Assembly (NCBI GenBank): GCA_910584875.1
Contig: CAJUDA010000017.1
Coordinates: forward strand, 4,076 to 68,075
Direction of reading: 5' to 3'
DNA length: 64,000 nt
Source: an uncultured Eubacterium sp.
Lineage (GTDB): Bacteria; Bacillota; Clostridia; Lachnospirales; Lachnospiraceae
Part shown: in pieces, positions 9,600 to 16,617 of the stretch
Layout: the number at the start of each line of letters is the position of its first letter
How positions within the stretch are numbered: the stretch's first letter is position 1
Position numbers and translations under genes: made by a program
The notes under the pieces: generated by a model
What the model was told of the DNA's origin: nothing
Seen by the model: the letters and a program-made list of their open reading frames with translations, nothing else
Database searches by the model: none

Positions 9600-9891
9600 A
9601 TGTCATGCTCCTTTCATTATATATTAAAAAAATGTTTTTTAATATCACTATTTTAATACTAAATAACTAAAAAAACAATGTCAAAAACGGTTATGATTGT
9701 TGATTTTTTCTGCTTATTAAGCGGTAATATCTGGGAATGTTTCGAAAACTAAGAATATAAAAGGCGACACCAGAAAAGGTATCGCCTATTGATTCGACGG
9801 GTAGAATTGTAGTTGCAGTACGACTGCCCTCTACATTTTTTTGACGATGTATGATACAAGGCTCACGAATTATGAGACGAAGGCTCACGAA
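9600..9891. other. Intergenic region between GH43 gene and rpsT
   Basis: A gene-free stretch of 292 bases. It holds the rpsT terminator, a tandem 22-bp duplication touching the rpsT stop, a small hairpin around GCAGTACGACTGC followed by seven T at 9836-9842, and a minus-strand TTGACA at 9679-9684 that may belong to the GH43 promoter, although no well-spaced -10 box is evident. A 65-codon minus-strand frame here has no ribosome-binding site or recognisable product and is not called. Confidence 0.6.
9756..9786 (-). terminator. Intrinsic terminator downstream of rpsT
   Basis: On the minus strand GGCGATACC pairs with GGTGTCGCC (one wobble) across a six-base loop and is followed by TTTTATATT. It would terminate the rpsT transcript and insulate the GH43 gene. 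Confidence 0.7.
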
Positions 9892-9900
9892 TTATGAGAC
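9858..9900. repeat. Tandem direct repeat at the rpsT 3' end
   Basis: The sequence AAGGCTCACGAATTATGAGA occurs twice in immediate tandem with a period of about 21-22 bases. The right-hand copy contains the rpsT stop codon and its last codons (GTCTCATAA on the minus strand). Each unit is a weak inverted repeat (CTCA...TGAG). It looks like a local duplication of the gene terminus. Confidence 0.7.
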
Positions 9901-10155
9901 TTTATTCACAGCAATCGTCAATCTGGAAACTTTTCTTGCACAGGTATTTTTATGATAAATACCTTTTTTAGTCGCCTTGTCCAGTTCAGAAACAGCAGCA
10001 GTCAAAGCAGCCTGTGCAGCTTCTTTATCATTGGCAGCGATCGCAGCGTCTACTTTCTTGATCGCTGTTTTCACTTTAGAGCGAATCGCTTTATTTCTGG
10101 CAGCTCTTTTTTCTGAGACAAGGATTCTTTTCTTTGCAGATTTGATATTTGCCAA
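9892..10155 (-). CDS. rpsT: 30S ribosomal protein S20, TTG start
   Basis: Small ribosomal subunit protein bS20, which binds 16S rRNA. The mature start LANIKSAKKRILVSEK (read with initiator Met) is encoded from a TTG codon. GGAGGT lies 7 bases upstream of that TTG, while the ATG five codons earlier is part of the Shine-Dalgarno region, so TTG is the start and the protein is 87 residues, the usual length. The sequence is rich in Lys/Arg helices as expected. A non-AUG start in rpsT is also known from other bacteria, where it takes part in autoregulation. Confidence 0.95.
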   Translation of the reverse strand: MANIKSAKKRILVSEKRAARNKAIRSKVKTAIKKVDAAIAANDKEAAQAALTAAVSELDKATKKGIYHKNTCARKVSRLTIAVNKVS

Positions 10156-10195
10156 TTCCAGCACCTCCATCGTATTTTCTTAAACAAATTACAGT

Positions 10196-10222
10196 GTGCT
10201 GCCCGGACACGGACGTCAGCAC
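10196..10222 (-). promoter_or_regulatory. Stem-loop in the rpsT leader
   Basis: GTGCTG pairs with CAGCAC, with an inner CCG/CGG helix and a four-base loop, between the rpsT promoter and start codon. S20 mRNA leaders are autoregulated in some bacteria; such a role here is only a guess. Confidence 0.45.
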
Positions 10223-10236
10223 AAACATACCTGTAA

Positions 10237-10265
10237 ATAATAGTACATATTTGTTGCGATGTCAA
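10237..10265 (-). promoter_or_regulatory. Sigma-A promoter of rpsT
   Basis: Minus-strand TTGACA (10260-10265) and TATTAT (10237-10242) are separated by 17 bases. The -35 box overlaps the stop codon of the upstream PD-(D/E)XK gene, so rpsT has its own strong promoter. Confidence 0.78.
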
Positions 10266-11293
10266 GTGATTTGTTCCAGTTCCTGTAATTTTTTCCTTAA
10301 AAGATTGTTTTCTAATTCCAGATTATTTTTTTCATCTTCGAGAGTATTCTTTTGCTCTTCAAGACTGTCTTTCTCTCTTGACAGTTTATCGTTTTCTTTC
10401 TCCAGTTTTTTTCTTTCTGCCCGCAGTTCTTCTACCATATAGCGCTCTTCATTCCGGTCCATATCTCTTAATGCATCTGAAAACATCATAACCAACTCCT
10501 CCATTTGATTGGAAAAATCGAAAACTTCCCGGTATATTGGGATAAATTCGGGATAAGCCTCACATACTTCCATGATATCTTCTATTTGATCACTGGCAAG
10601 AAACAGCATCCATGCCTCTTTTTTATTATTAATCTTAGTATGTATGAATTTTTTATATGTGTCAAGGCTTATATAAATATTTTCAAATAAATCATGAAGC
10701 TGAATTCCGGTATCGTATATCATTTTACCAGTGTGGATATAATTTGTATGATCCGCAAGAAAAATTTCAGAAGAAGTTTCCATAATAATGATTGCTATGA
10801 CTTTAGACATATTTTTATAGTTGAACTTTTCGTTGGACTGCTGAAGATCATTATACTGTCTCATTAGTAAATCAGCAAGATAACAGTCTGTACGTTCTGC
10901 CGGAAACCGGTATCCGATTTTTTGCATTTCGACATTGACCAGATTTCCATTCGTCAGTTTAACAACGATATCCATAATGATGAAAGTACCGAGTTCTTTT
11001 AGCTGTACGCCTTCCCGTTGGAGAACCCTGACAATTCTGACTGGCTCCTCCAATATGGCAGAAATCATATCTTCCAGCCGTTCCCGATGTTTTTCAGGAT
11101 TATAAATATACTTGAAAACTTTGTCATATGTTGTGCGGAGACCTTTTTCTCCCATACAAAACAGAAGTAGTTCTTCCTGATATTCGTTGGGAAACATTTG
11201 AAAATCCCGCCAGACTTCCTGTTTTTGCTTTAGCATTTCCAATACGGTTTTCCTTGACCGTTTTTGGATTGTTAACATTTGTTTGTTTTTCAT
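10262..11293 (-). CDS. PD-(D/E)XK nuclease-family protein (Rpn/PDDEXK_2-like) with coiled-coil tail
   Basis: A 343-residue protein resembling the PDDEXK_2/Rpn group of putative transposase-like or recombination-promoting nucleases. The N-terminal DKVFKYIYNPEKHRERLEDM stretch and the core MDIVVKLTNG followed by VNVEMQ give the D...ExQ form of the nuclease active site. The last 70 residues are a highly charged coiled coil (Glu/Lys/Leu heptads). Start 11293 has GGGTGGGGG just upstream. Members are often multicopy and strain-variable. It sits between rpsT and gpr, which are neighbours in many Clostridia, and so may be an insertion. It has its own strong promoter. Confidence 0.75.
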   Translation of the reverse strand: MKNKQMLTIQKRSRKTVLEMLKQKQEVWRDFQMFPNEYQEELLLFCMGEKGLRTTYDKVFKYIYNPEKHRERLEDMISAILEEPVRIVRVLQREGVQLKELGTFIIMDIVVKLTNGNLVNVEMQKIGYRFPAERTDCYLADLLMRQYNDLQQSNEKFNYKNMSKVIAIIIMETSSEIFLADHTNYIHTGKMIYDTGIQLHDLFENIYISLDTYKKFIHTKINNKKEAWMLFLASDQIEDIMEVCEAYPEFIPIYREVFDFSNQMEELVMMFSDALRDMDRNEERYMVEELRAERKKLEKENDKLSREKDSLEEQKNTLEDEKNNLELENNLLRKKLQELEQIT

Positions 11294-11325
11294 AACCCCC
11301 ACCCTTTCCTTATAAAGTGCTTATC

Positions 11326-11355
11326 ATTATACATAAACCCTGTGTATTGTGTCAA
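11326..11355 (-). promoter_or_regulatory. Sigma-A promoter of the PD-(D/E)XK gene
   Basis: Minus-strand TTGACA (11350-11355) and a perfect TATAAT (11326-11331) with an 18-base spacer. It faces away from gpr. Confidence 0.75.
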
Positions 11356-11434
11356 TAAGAAATAAATGTAATAGAAAATCCCGTTTTGCAGATATTAATA
11401 AAAACAGCAATGAAACAGAAGGGACGTGGAAAGA

Positions 11435-12343
11435 ATGTCAGAGAAAAGAACAGATCTGGCGCTGGAAGCCAGGGAAAGCTTCCCACGGGGGCATGTCGAG
11501 GTGCAGGGAGTCATACTGGAGAAGCAGCATTGTGTGGACGGACTGGCAGAGGTTACGACAGTGAAAATCAATGATGAGGCGGGGAGCCGTGCCATGAAAA
11601 AACCAAAGGGAACATATGTGACGGTTGAGTCAGAACTCCTGCTGGATGAAGAGGCTGACAGGGAACCGCTTTTACTGTGTATCTGTGAGCAGCTGGAAAA
11701 GATGATCTGTGACATGAAACGGAAATCAGTGCTGATCGTAGGGCTGGGGAACAGGGAGGTGACTTCAGATTCAATTGGTCCAAAGATGACAGAACATCTA
11801 TTTATCACAAGGCATTTGGAACAGGAATTTGGCAGGGAATTTATGAAGAAAAACCAATATGGATGTGTCAGCGCGATCGCTCCGGGTGTCATGGCACAGA
11901 CAGGGATGGAGACAGGTGAGATACTGGAAAATATAGTAAAAGGGACAAAGCCCGACCTTGTTATTGTTGTGGATGCCCTGGCGTCCCGCAGTGTAAAACG
12001 TTTATGTACTACCGTGCAGATCACAGATACCGGGATCGCTCCGGGAGCCGGGGTGGGAAACCGGCGCAGGGAATTATCAGAGGCAACGCTGGGTATACCG
12101 GTGGTAGCGATCGGCGTTCCCACGGTGGTGGATGCGGAAACGATCATAGGCGACCATCTGGAAAATGTACTGGGAAAACAGGGATATTCAGAAAGCGAGA
12201 TCGAACAGTTTTTGGGAGAAGTCCTGACAAGGGAGACAGAAAATATTATGGTGACGCCGAAAAATATTGATGAGTCTGTTAACCGGATCAGCCGTGATCT
12301 TGCCAGTGTGCTGAATCACTGCTTTCAAAAAAAGGGATATTGA
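11435..12343 (+). CDS. gpr: GPR endopeptidase (spore protease)
   Basis: Gpr is the aspartic-type protease that degrades small acid-soluble spore proteins during germination. The 302-residue protein shows the RTDLALEA prosequence region, GLGNREVTSDSIGPK, IAPGVMAQTGMETGE, VDALASRS and IAPGAGVGNRR, all typical of GPR. The ATG at 11435 is preferred with AAGGG 11 bases upstream; a GTG three codons earlier is possible. In other spore formers gpr is read by forespore sigma-G; I see no convincing sigma-A promoter on this strand. spoIIP follows 50 bases later. Confidence 0.94.
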   Translation: MSEKRTDLALEARESFPRGHVEVQGVILEKQHCVDGLAEVTTVKINDEAGSRAMKKPKGTYVTVESELLLDEEADREPLLLCICEQLEKMICDMKRKSVLIVGLGNREVTSDSIGPKMTEHLFITRHLEQEFGREFMKKNQYGCVSAIAPGVMAQTGMETGEILENIVKGTKPDLVIVVDALASRSVKRLCTTVQITDTGIAPGAGVGNRRRELSEATLGIPVVAIGVPTVVDAETIIGDHLENVLGKQGYSESEIEQFLGEVLTRETENIMVTPKNIDESVNRISRDLASVLNHCFQKKGY

Positions 12344-12393
12344 AGAACAGGACAGCATATATTGATTAGAGACTCAGAGGGGGAGCAGAAGAG

Positions 12394-13548
12394 ATGAAAA
12401 AGACGGTGATCCGGCTGCTTGGGGTGATTTGTGCAGTTTTTTTTGCGGTTGTCTTACTGGGTATGAAAGAGATTCCGGCGGTAGATGAGATCCGTGAAAC
12501 CGGGTGGACGCTGCTGACGCAGTCGCTGGGGGGACATGCCGGAGAATATGGCGCATATCCCATGGTTCTGGAAATGCTGGGTGAGAAGCAGTATTTTAAT
12601 CCGGGCAGGGAGAGTGAACAGGAACTGATTCTTGCGGAGAACAGGCAGAATAACGGTTCCGGGGAAGGTGTGGACGTTACAGGCAGTGGTCAGGTGATCG
12701 GGGATGTATACGGGGATGAGAGTGCTGAGACGATGGCACAGGGTGGGAAGACGGCTGCAGTGAGGAAATCGAATGCTGCTGTGGAAAAGCTCCGCAACAC
12801 ACTGGATACCAGTTATCTTTGGAATAAATTTTATATTATTGATTCAACAACATCCGTAAAAAAGGATATGTTCGATGTAAAAAAACTGTTGGAGAAAGAT
12901 CTGAAACTGGAAAAAAAGAAAGGAAAGAAACAGATTCTGATCTATCATACCCATGGGGCGTCAGAGCATTTTTCTGACAGTTCGGATAAGATTGAGGATT
13001 CTGTGGTAGGAGTCGGGACTGAACTGACAAAAGAACTGGAAAAAAGAGGCTACGGCGTGTATCACGATATGACACGATATGACTGGATCAATGGTAAGCT
13101 GGACCGGAGTCTGGCATACAATAAGGCGCTGGACGGGATCCAGAAGATCAGGAAAGAAAATCCGGATATCAAAGTGATCATCGATCTTCACCGTGATTCT
13201 GTGGGGAAAGGGAAACATACATATACAACGATCCATGGTAAAAAAAGCGCCATTGTAATGTTTTTTAATGGCCTCAGCCGAAAAAAGACAGGACCGATTG
13301 ATTATCTGCAAAATCCGAATCTTCAGGGAAATCTTGCGTTCAGTCTGCAGATGAAATGTAAGGCAATGGAGTATTATGACGGCTTTACAAAACCGATCTA
13401 TCTCAAAGGTTACCGGTATAACCTGCATCTCGAGGAGAGATCCCTTCTTATCGAACTGGGAAATGAAAATAATACAGTGGAAGAGGCAAAAAATGCAGCG
13501 GCGCCATTGGCAGATGTGTTGGATAAAGTGTTATCGGGGCATGGTTAA
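12394..13548 (+). CDS. spoIIP: Stage II sporulation protein P
   Basis: SpoIIP is the amidase/endopeptidase that works with SpoIID and SpoIIM to thin septal peptidoglycan during engulfment. The 384-residue protein has an N-terminal membrane anchor (about residues 7-24) and a C-terminal zinc amidase domain. The metal ligands are visible in IYHTHGASEHF and VIIDLHRDS, and the catalytic glutamate in LLIELGNENNT. The middle (about 75-120) is low complexity. GGGGGAG precedes the start. The gpr-spoIIP order is conserved in Clostridia and confirms sporulation capacity. Confidence 0.94.
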   Translation: MKKTVIRLLGVICAVFFAVVLLGMKEIPAVDEIRETGWTLLTQSLGGHAGEYGAYPMVLEMLGEKQYFNPGRESEQELILAENRQNNGSGEGVDVTGSGQVIGDVYGDESAETMAQGGKTAAVRKSNAAVEKLRNTLDTSYLWNKFYIIDSTTSVKKDMFDVKKLLEKDLKLEKKKGKKQILIYHTHGASEHFSDSSDKIEDSVVGVGTELTKELEKRGYGVYHDMTRYDWINGKLDRSLAYNKALDGIQKIRKENPDIKVIIDLHRDSVGKGKHTYTTIHGKKSAIVMFFNGLSRKKTGPIDYLQNPNLQGNLAFSLQMKCKAMEYYDGFTKPIYLKGYRYNLHLEERSLLIELGNENNTVEEAKNAAAPLADVLDKVLSGHG

Positions 13549-13557
13549 AACAGAGCA

Positions 13558-13947
13558 TCATTCCCTGGCATGACAGGGTAATGACTGTTTGAGCTGATTG
13601 CTTTTTGCGTACAGATGGGCAGTGTTACAGAGATTGTTGAACTGCTCTGGTGATAATTCATGACAGTATTGGAAAAGTCTCAGATAATCATAATCAATCG
13701 CTTCGGGAAGAGACCGGGTAATTTCGTGTTCCGATTCACGGATCAGGCGGCTGCAGGGAAGATTGAGCCCGCCCGTCAGACGCTTGAGCGTGGATAATTT
13801 TACATCCGATTCTCCTCTCTCAATCCTGCCGATGGTATTTTTGTCACAGTCTATGCGGGCGCTGAGTTCCTCCTGGCTGATACCGATTACTGTGCGGTAT
13901 TTTCGGACGGTTAATCCAATCTGAAATAAAAAATCGTGATCTGTCAT
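13558..13947 (-). CDS. XRE-family helix-turn-helix regulator
   Basis: A 129-residue DNA-binding protein. The N-terminal HTH (about residues 8-62) reads GLTVRKYRTVIGISQEELS, then DCDKNTIGRIERGESDV; the remainder (EAIDYDYLRLFQYCHELSPE) has no recognised domain. The start at 13947 is preferred over an ATG three codons upstream because of AAAGG spacing. It converges on spoIIP with 9 bases between stops. The regulated genes are not evident; autoregulation is possible. Confidence 0.8.
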   Translation of the reverse strand: MTDHDFLFQIGLTVRKYRTVIGISQEELSARIDCDKNTIGRIERGESDVKLSTLKRLTGGLNLPCSRLIRESEHEITRSLPEAIDYDYLRLFQYCHELSPEQFNNLCNTAHLYAKSNQLKQSLPCHARE

Positions 13948-13991
13948 AATAAGCATATCCTTTCTCTACTTGTATCGGATGTCATATTCCT

Positions 13992-14019
13992 ATTTTAATG
14001 AAATCATAAAATAACGCAA
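13992..14019 (-). promoter_or_regulatory. Probable promoter of the minus-strand XRE gene
   Basis: TTGCGT (14014-14019) and TAAAAT (13992-13997) on the minus strand with a 16-base spacer, about 45 bases before the start codon. Confidence 0.5.
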
Positions 14020-14180
14020 CAATCCTGAGTGGTTATCCGGACCATTGATAAAACCACTGTATTGGTTAGAAAAAAAGAATCTGTAAAAAATTTAACCCCT
14101 GGTATGTCGGATAAAAAGGCAGTTCGGCGGGTGACGATGAAAAAAAGTCGCCGTGCGAGCTTTCTTTTTTTGTCATAAAT

Positions 14181-14189
14181 TGGTATGAT
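14181..14189 (+). promoter_or_regulatory. Extended -10 promoter of the XRE-LytTR-phosphatase operon
   Basis: TGGTATGAT is an extended -10 element (TGn plus TATGAT) about 30 bases before the ATG of the next gene. The -35 position is poor. The rest of the 13948-14219 gap is AT-rich; a GTGAC/GTCGCC pairing at about 14125-14153 is the only other structure I see. Confidence 0.5.
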
Positions 14190-14219
14190 ATAGGTGAATG
14201 TGACGGGAAGGAGGAATGT

Positions 14220-14540
14220 ATGGTTTATGTGGAAAATGAACTGATAGGGAGACGCTTGAAACGCATCCGCATGGATCTGGGAATGGATTATCCGGATATG
14301 GCGGAACTGCTTGAGATCAGCGACGGTCATTACCGCAAAATCGAACGGGGTGTTTACGGACTGGATGTCAGGAAGCTGATGCTTCTCTATACAAAACTCC
14401 AGGTAGATCCACTGTATCTGCTGACAGGGGAGCAGAGCCGGGCGATGCATTATCTGCCGGGCAGTCATACGGATCGTGACACCTTGATCTGCGAGCTTCT
14501 GGACTACTGCAAAACGAAGCTTGCCCAAAAGGAGGATTAG
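14220..14540 (+). CDS. Small XRE-family regulator
   Basis: A 106-residue protein with one HTH domain (about residues 6-70; GRRLKRIRMDLGMDYPDMAE then ISDGHYRKIERGVYGLDV). AGGAGG lies five bases before the ATG. It is followed two bases later by a LytTR-type gene and appears to be the first gene of a three-gene operon. HTH proteins of this size are common next to Lachnospiraceae LytTR regulators; the target is unknown. Confidence 0.8.
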   Translation: MVYVENELIGRRLKRIRMDLGMDYPDMAELLEISDGHYRKIERGVYGLDVRKLMLLYTKLQVDPLYLLTGEQSRAMHYLPGSHTDRDTLICELLDYCKTKLAQKED

Positions 14541-14542
14541 GC

Positions 14543-15220
14543 GTGGGGGGAATACTGATCTATCAGAAGGATATTTGTGAGGATCCTGAAATGGCAGCGC
14601 TTTTTCACCAGCTGGTATTTGCGTCCGAACCAGAGCAGGCTGGTGATCTTCTGGAAAATAATGATTACCGGATGGTTATGATCCATCTGGAACCAGAAGA
14701 AAAAGACGGGTGGCAGGTGGCATCCCTGGTCAGGGGGATGCCCGGGTACAGTCTGACACCCATTGTTTTTCTGGCAGAGGACCGTCGTCACGAACGGCGG
14801 GCATTTTATGAATATCACTGTTATGATTATCTGGTAAAACCGATCCAACAGGAGGAGATCATAAAGGTCGTGTATCCTTTTCTGATACAGTTGTGGATGA
14901 AAGAGAGGACGGGAAAGATGCGGGTGAGATCAGAAGGTGTGACCCGGCTGATACCGCTCTGCGATATTTTGTATATAGAAAGTATTAACCGCTCCGTTCT
15001 GTTTCATACCACAAAGGGTATCCTGACAGTTCCTTATCTGACACTGAAACGTTGTCAGATGGAGCATGCCGGAGTATTTGTACAGTGCCACCGTTCTTTT
15101 CTGGTAAACCGCAATTATGTAAAACGGGTAGATTACCGGAAAAAGGAGATTGAACTGCCGGGCTGTCTTGTGGAGATCGGATCCCGGTATGAGGGGACTG
15201 TGCATCAGGAATTTGATTGA
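14543..15220 (+). CDS. LytTR-family regulator with degenerate receiver domain
   Basis: A 225-residue protein of CheY-like receiver plus LytTR DNA-binding domain. The LytTR half (about 125-222) is intact: CDILYIESINRSVLFHT, ending VQCHRSFLVNRNYVKRVD. The receiver is not: the acidic pair is replaced (ILIYQKD), the phospho-acceptor Asp position is His48 in VMIHLEPEEKDGW, and the conserved Thr is Ala in VFLAED. Only Lys99 in DYLVKP is kept. It therefore probably works without phosphorylation, for example through an accessory protein or ligand. The start is GTG with AAAAGGAGG 8 bases upstream. No histidine kinase is adjacent. Confidence 0.85.
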   Translation: MGGILIYQKDICEDPEMAALFHQLVFASEPEQAGDLLENNDYRMVMIHLEPEEKDGWQVASLVRGMPGYSLTPIVFLAEDRRHERRAFYEYHCYDYLVKPIQQEEIIKVVYPFLIQLWMKERTGKMRVRSEGVTRLIPLCDILYIESINRSVLFHTTKGILTVPYLTLKRCQMEHAGVFVQCHRSFLVNRNYVKRVDYRKKEIELPGCLVEIGSRYEGTVHQEFD

Positions 15221-15237
15221 AAAAGAGGTGAAAGCAA

Positions 15238-15894
15238 ATGAAAGAGATTTTTTTGATCCGTCATGGCAGGCAGTGCAGCAAACTTTGTAATGTTGATGTG
15301 GCACTGGATGACGTTGGCCGGCAGCAGGCAGTCCTTGCCGGAAAGCGGCTTGTGTCATACAGAATCGAGAAACTGTATTGTTCAGAACTGGTCCGGGCAA
15401 GAGAGACGGCAGAGATCATCAATGCAAGTCTTGGGGTTCCCTGTGAAGTGCTGCCTGATATACAGGAAATAGATTTTGGGGGATTTACTGGAAAAACGGA
15501 TGAAGTCATCCGGGATACCTATGGAGAGTTCAGGAAAAAGAGATCCATGCACACAGAGGATCTTCCGTATCCAGAGGGAGGGGAATGCGGCAGAGATGTG
15601 GTAATGAGGGTTATGCCGCAGCTTCAGGAGCTTTGCAGGCGCCCGGAGAACCGGATTGCCATTGTGACACATGGCGGTGTGATCCGTTCAGTATGTGCGG
15701 AGATCCTGCATACAGGGCAGCGGCATAAGCTGAAATTTGCTATTGATATGGAAAATACCAGTTTTACTGAATTGATCTATGATGAACAGCGCGGTTTTTT
15801 TATATTGGAACGATTTAATGATTTTGCGCATCTGGAAGGAAGAACGGAGCTTTTGCGTGCCAATTGGAAAACATCATTGGAACGGAATGGATAA
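15238..15894 (+). CDS. Histidine phosphatase family protein (phosphoglycerate mutase-like)
   Basis: A 218-residue member of the histidine phosphatase superfamily. The catalytic histidine is in FLIRHGRQ at the N-terminus, the partner Arg/Glu region is CSELVRARETAEII and EIDFGGFTGK, and the second histidine is in IVTHGGVIRS. Relatives include alpha-ribazole phosphatase, cofactor-dependent mutase and broad phosphatases; the substrate cannot be assigned. It follows the LytTR gene by 17 bases and is probably in the same operon, which ends at the terminator at 15933. Confidence 0.85.
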   Translation: MKEIFLIRHGRQCSKLCNVDVALDDVGRQQAVLAGKRLVSYRIEKLYCSELVRARETAEIINASLGVPCEVLPDIQEIDFGGFTGKTDEVIRDTYGEFRKKRSMHTEDLPYPEGGECGRDVVMRVMPQLQELCRRPENRIAIVTHGGVIRSVCAEILHTGQRHKLKFAIDMENTSFTELIYDEQRGFFILERFNDFAHLEGRTELLRANWKTSLERNG

Positions 15895-15932
15895 ATAGAC
15901 ATAAGAAAATAATCTGGTATGGTAAAATATTG

Positions 15933-15964
15933 AAAAACTGGCAGTTTTAATACTGCCAGTTTTT
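15933..15964 (+). terminator. Intrinsic terminator after the histidine phosphatase
   Basis: AAAAACTGGCAG pairs perfectly with CTGCCAGTTTTT across the loop TTTTAATA. The symmetry would allow termination on both strands, but the genes on both sides point right. Confidence 0.9.
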
Positions 15965-15977
15965 GTGTATGATCGTA

Positions 15978-15989
15978 TTGGAATTCCAA
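15978..15989. promoter_or_regulatory. Perfect 12-bp palindrome upstream of the ECF S component
   Basis: TTGGAATTCCAA is a perfect palindrome 35 bases before the start of the transporter gene and just after the preceding terminator. The position suits an operator, but no regulator is known. Confidence 0.45.
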
Positions 15990-16023
15990 ATCAGAATATG
16001 GTTATCAAGGAGGTAATTGGAGT

Positions 16024-16617
16024 ATGAATCAGCAAAATAGTTTCAATCAGGTATACGGGAGTGCAAAAAGTCATGCTGCTTCTGACGACAGGGTGGCAGA
16101 ACTGGCAATCTGTGCTGTCTTCACTGCACTGATCTGTATCTTTACCATGTTTATCCAGATAAGGATTTTTCCTACGGAGGGAGGCATGGTACATATAGGA
16201 AATGTGCCATTGTTTTTTGTGGCGGCTTATTTTGGAGGAAGGACAGGGGCTGTCAGTGGAGGTCTGGGCATGTGTCTGTCGGATCTTCTTACCGGATGGA
16301 CTCTTTATGCACCGGCTACACTGATCGTAGTAGGGATCATGGGACTGGTATTTGGCAGGATCGTGGACAGAAAACCGACGGTTCTTCGTTTGACAGCTGC
16401 TTCTGCCGCAGTGCTCGCCATCAAACTGGCAGGATACTATTTATTTGAGGCTGCATTTGTCTATCATAATGTGGCAGCGCCCGTGGTAAATGTTCCCGGC
16501 AATACGATCCAGATCCTGACAGGCGCTCTTGTAGCCGTACCTGTGATCCTTGTGGTCCGGCCGGTGATGAACCGTTTTATAAAAAAAGAACAGAAGGGAG
16601 TATATGGAAATGTATAA
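16024..16617 (+). CDS. ECF transporter S component
   Basis: A 197-residue, strongly hydrophobic protein with about six membrane segments. The signature GGMVHIGNVPLFFVAAYFGG, followed by GAVSGGLGMCLSDLLTGW and APATLIVVGIMGLVFG, is that of substrate-binding subunits of energy-coupling-factor vitamin transporters. It would use the shared EcfAA'T module encoded elsewhere. AGGAGG lies about 9 bases before the ATG. It overlaps the next gene, a class V aminotransferase resembling pyridoxamine-pyruvate aminotransferase, which suggests a B6 vitamer as substrate; that is inference. Confidence 0.85.
   Translation: MNQQNSFNQVYGSAKSHAASDDRVAELAICAVFTALICIFTMFIQIRIFPTEGGMVHIGNVPLFFVAAYFGGRTGAVSGGLGMCLSDLLTGWTLYAPATLIVVGIMGLVFGRIVDRKPTVLRLTAASAAVLAIKLAGYYLFEAAFVYHNVAAPVVNVPGNTIQILTGALVAVPVILVVRPVMNRFIKKEQKGVYGNV

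Noticed and set aside
9691..9888. 65-codon minus-strand frame downstream of rpsT
   Set aside because: Overlaps the rpsT terminator and tandem repeat; no ribosome site or homology visible.
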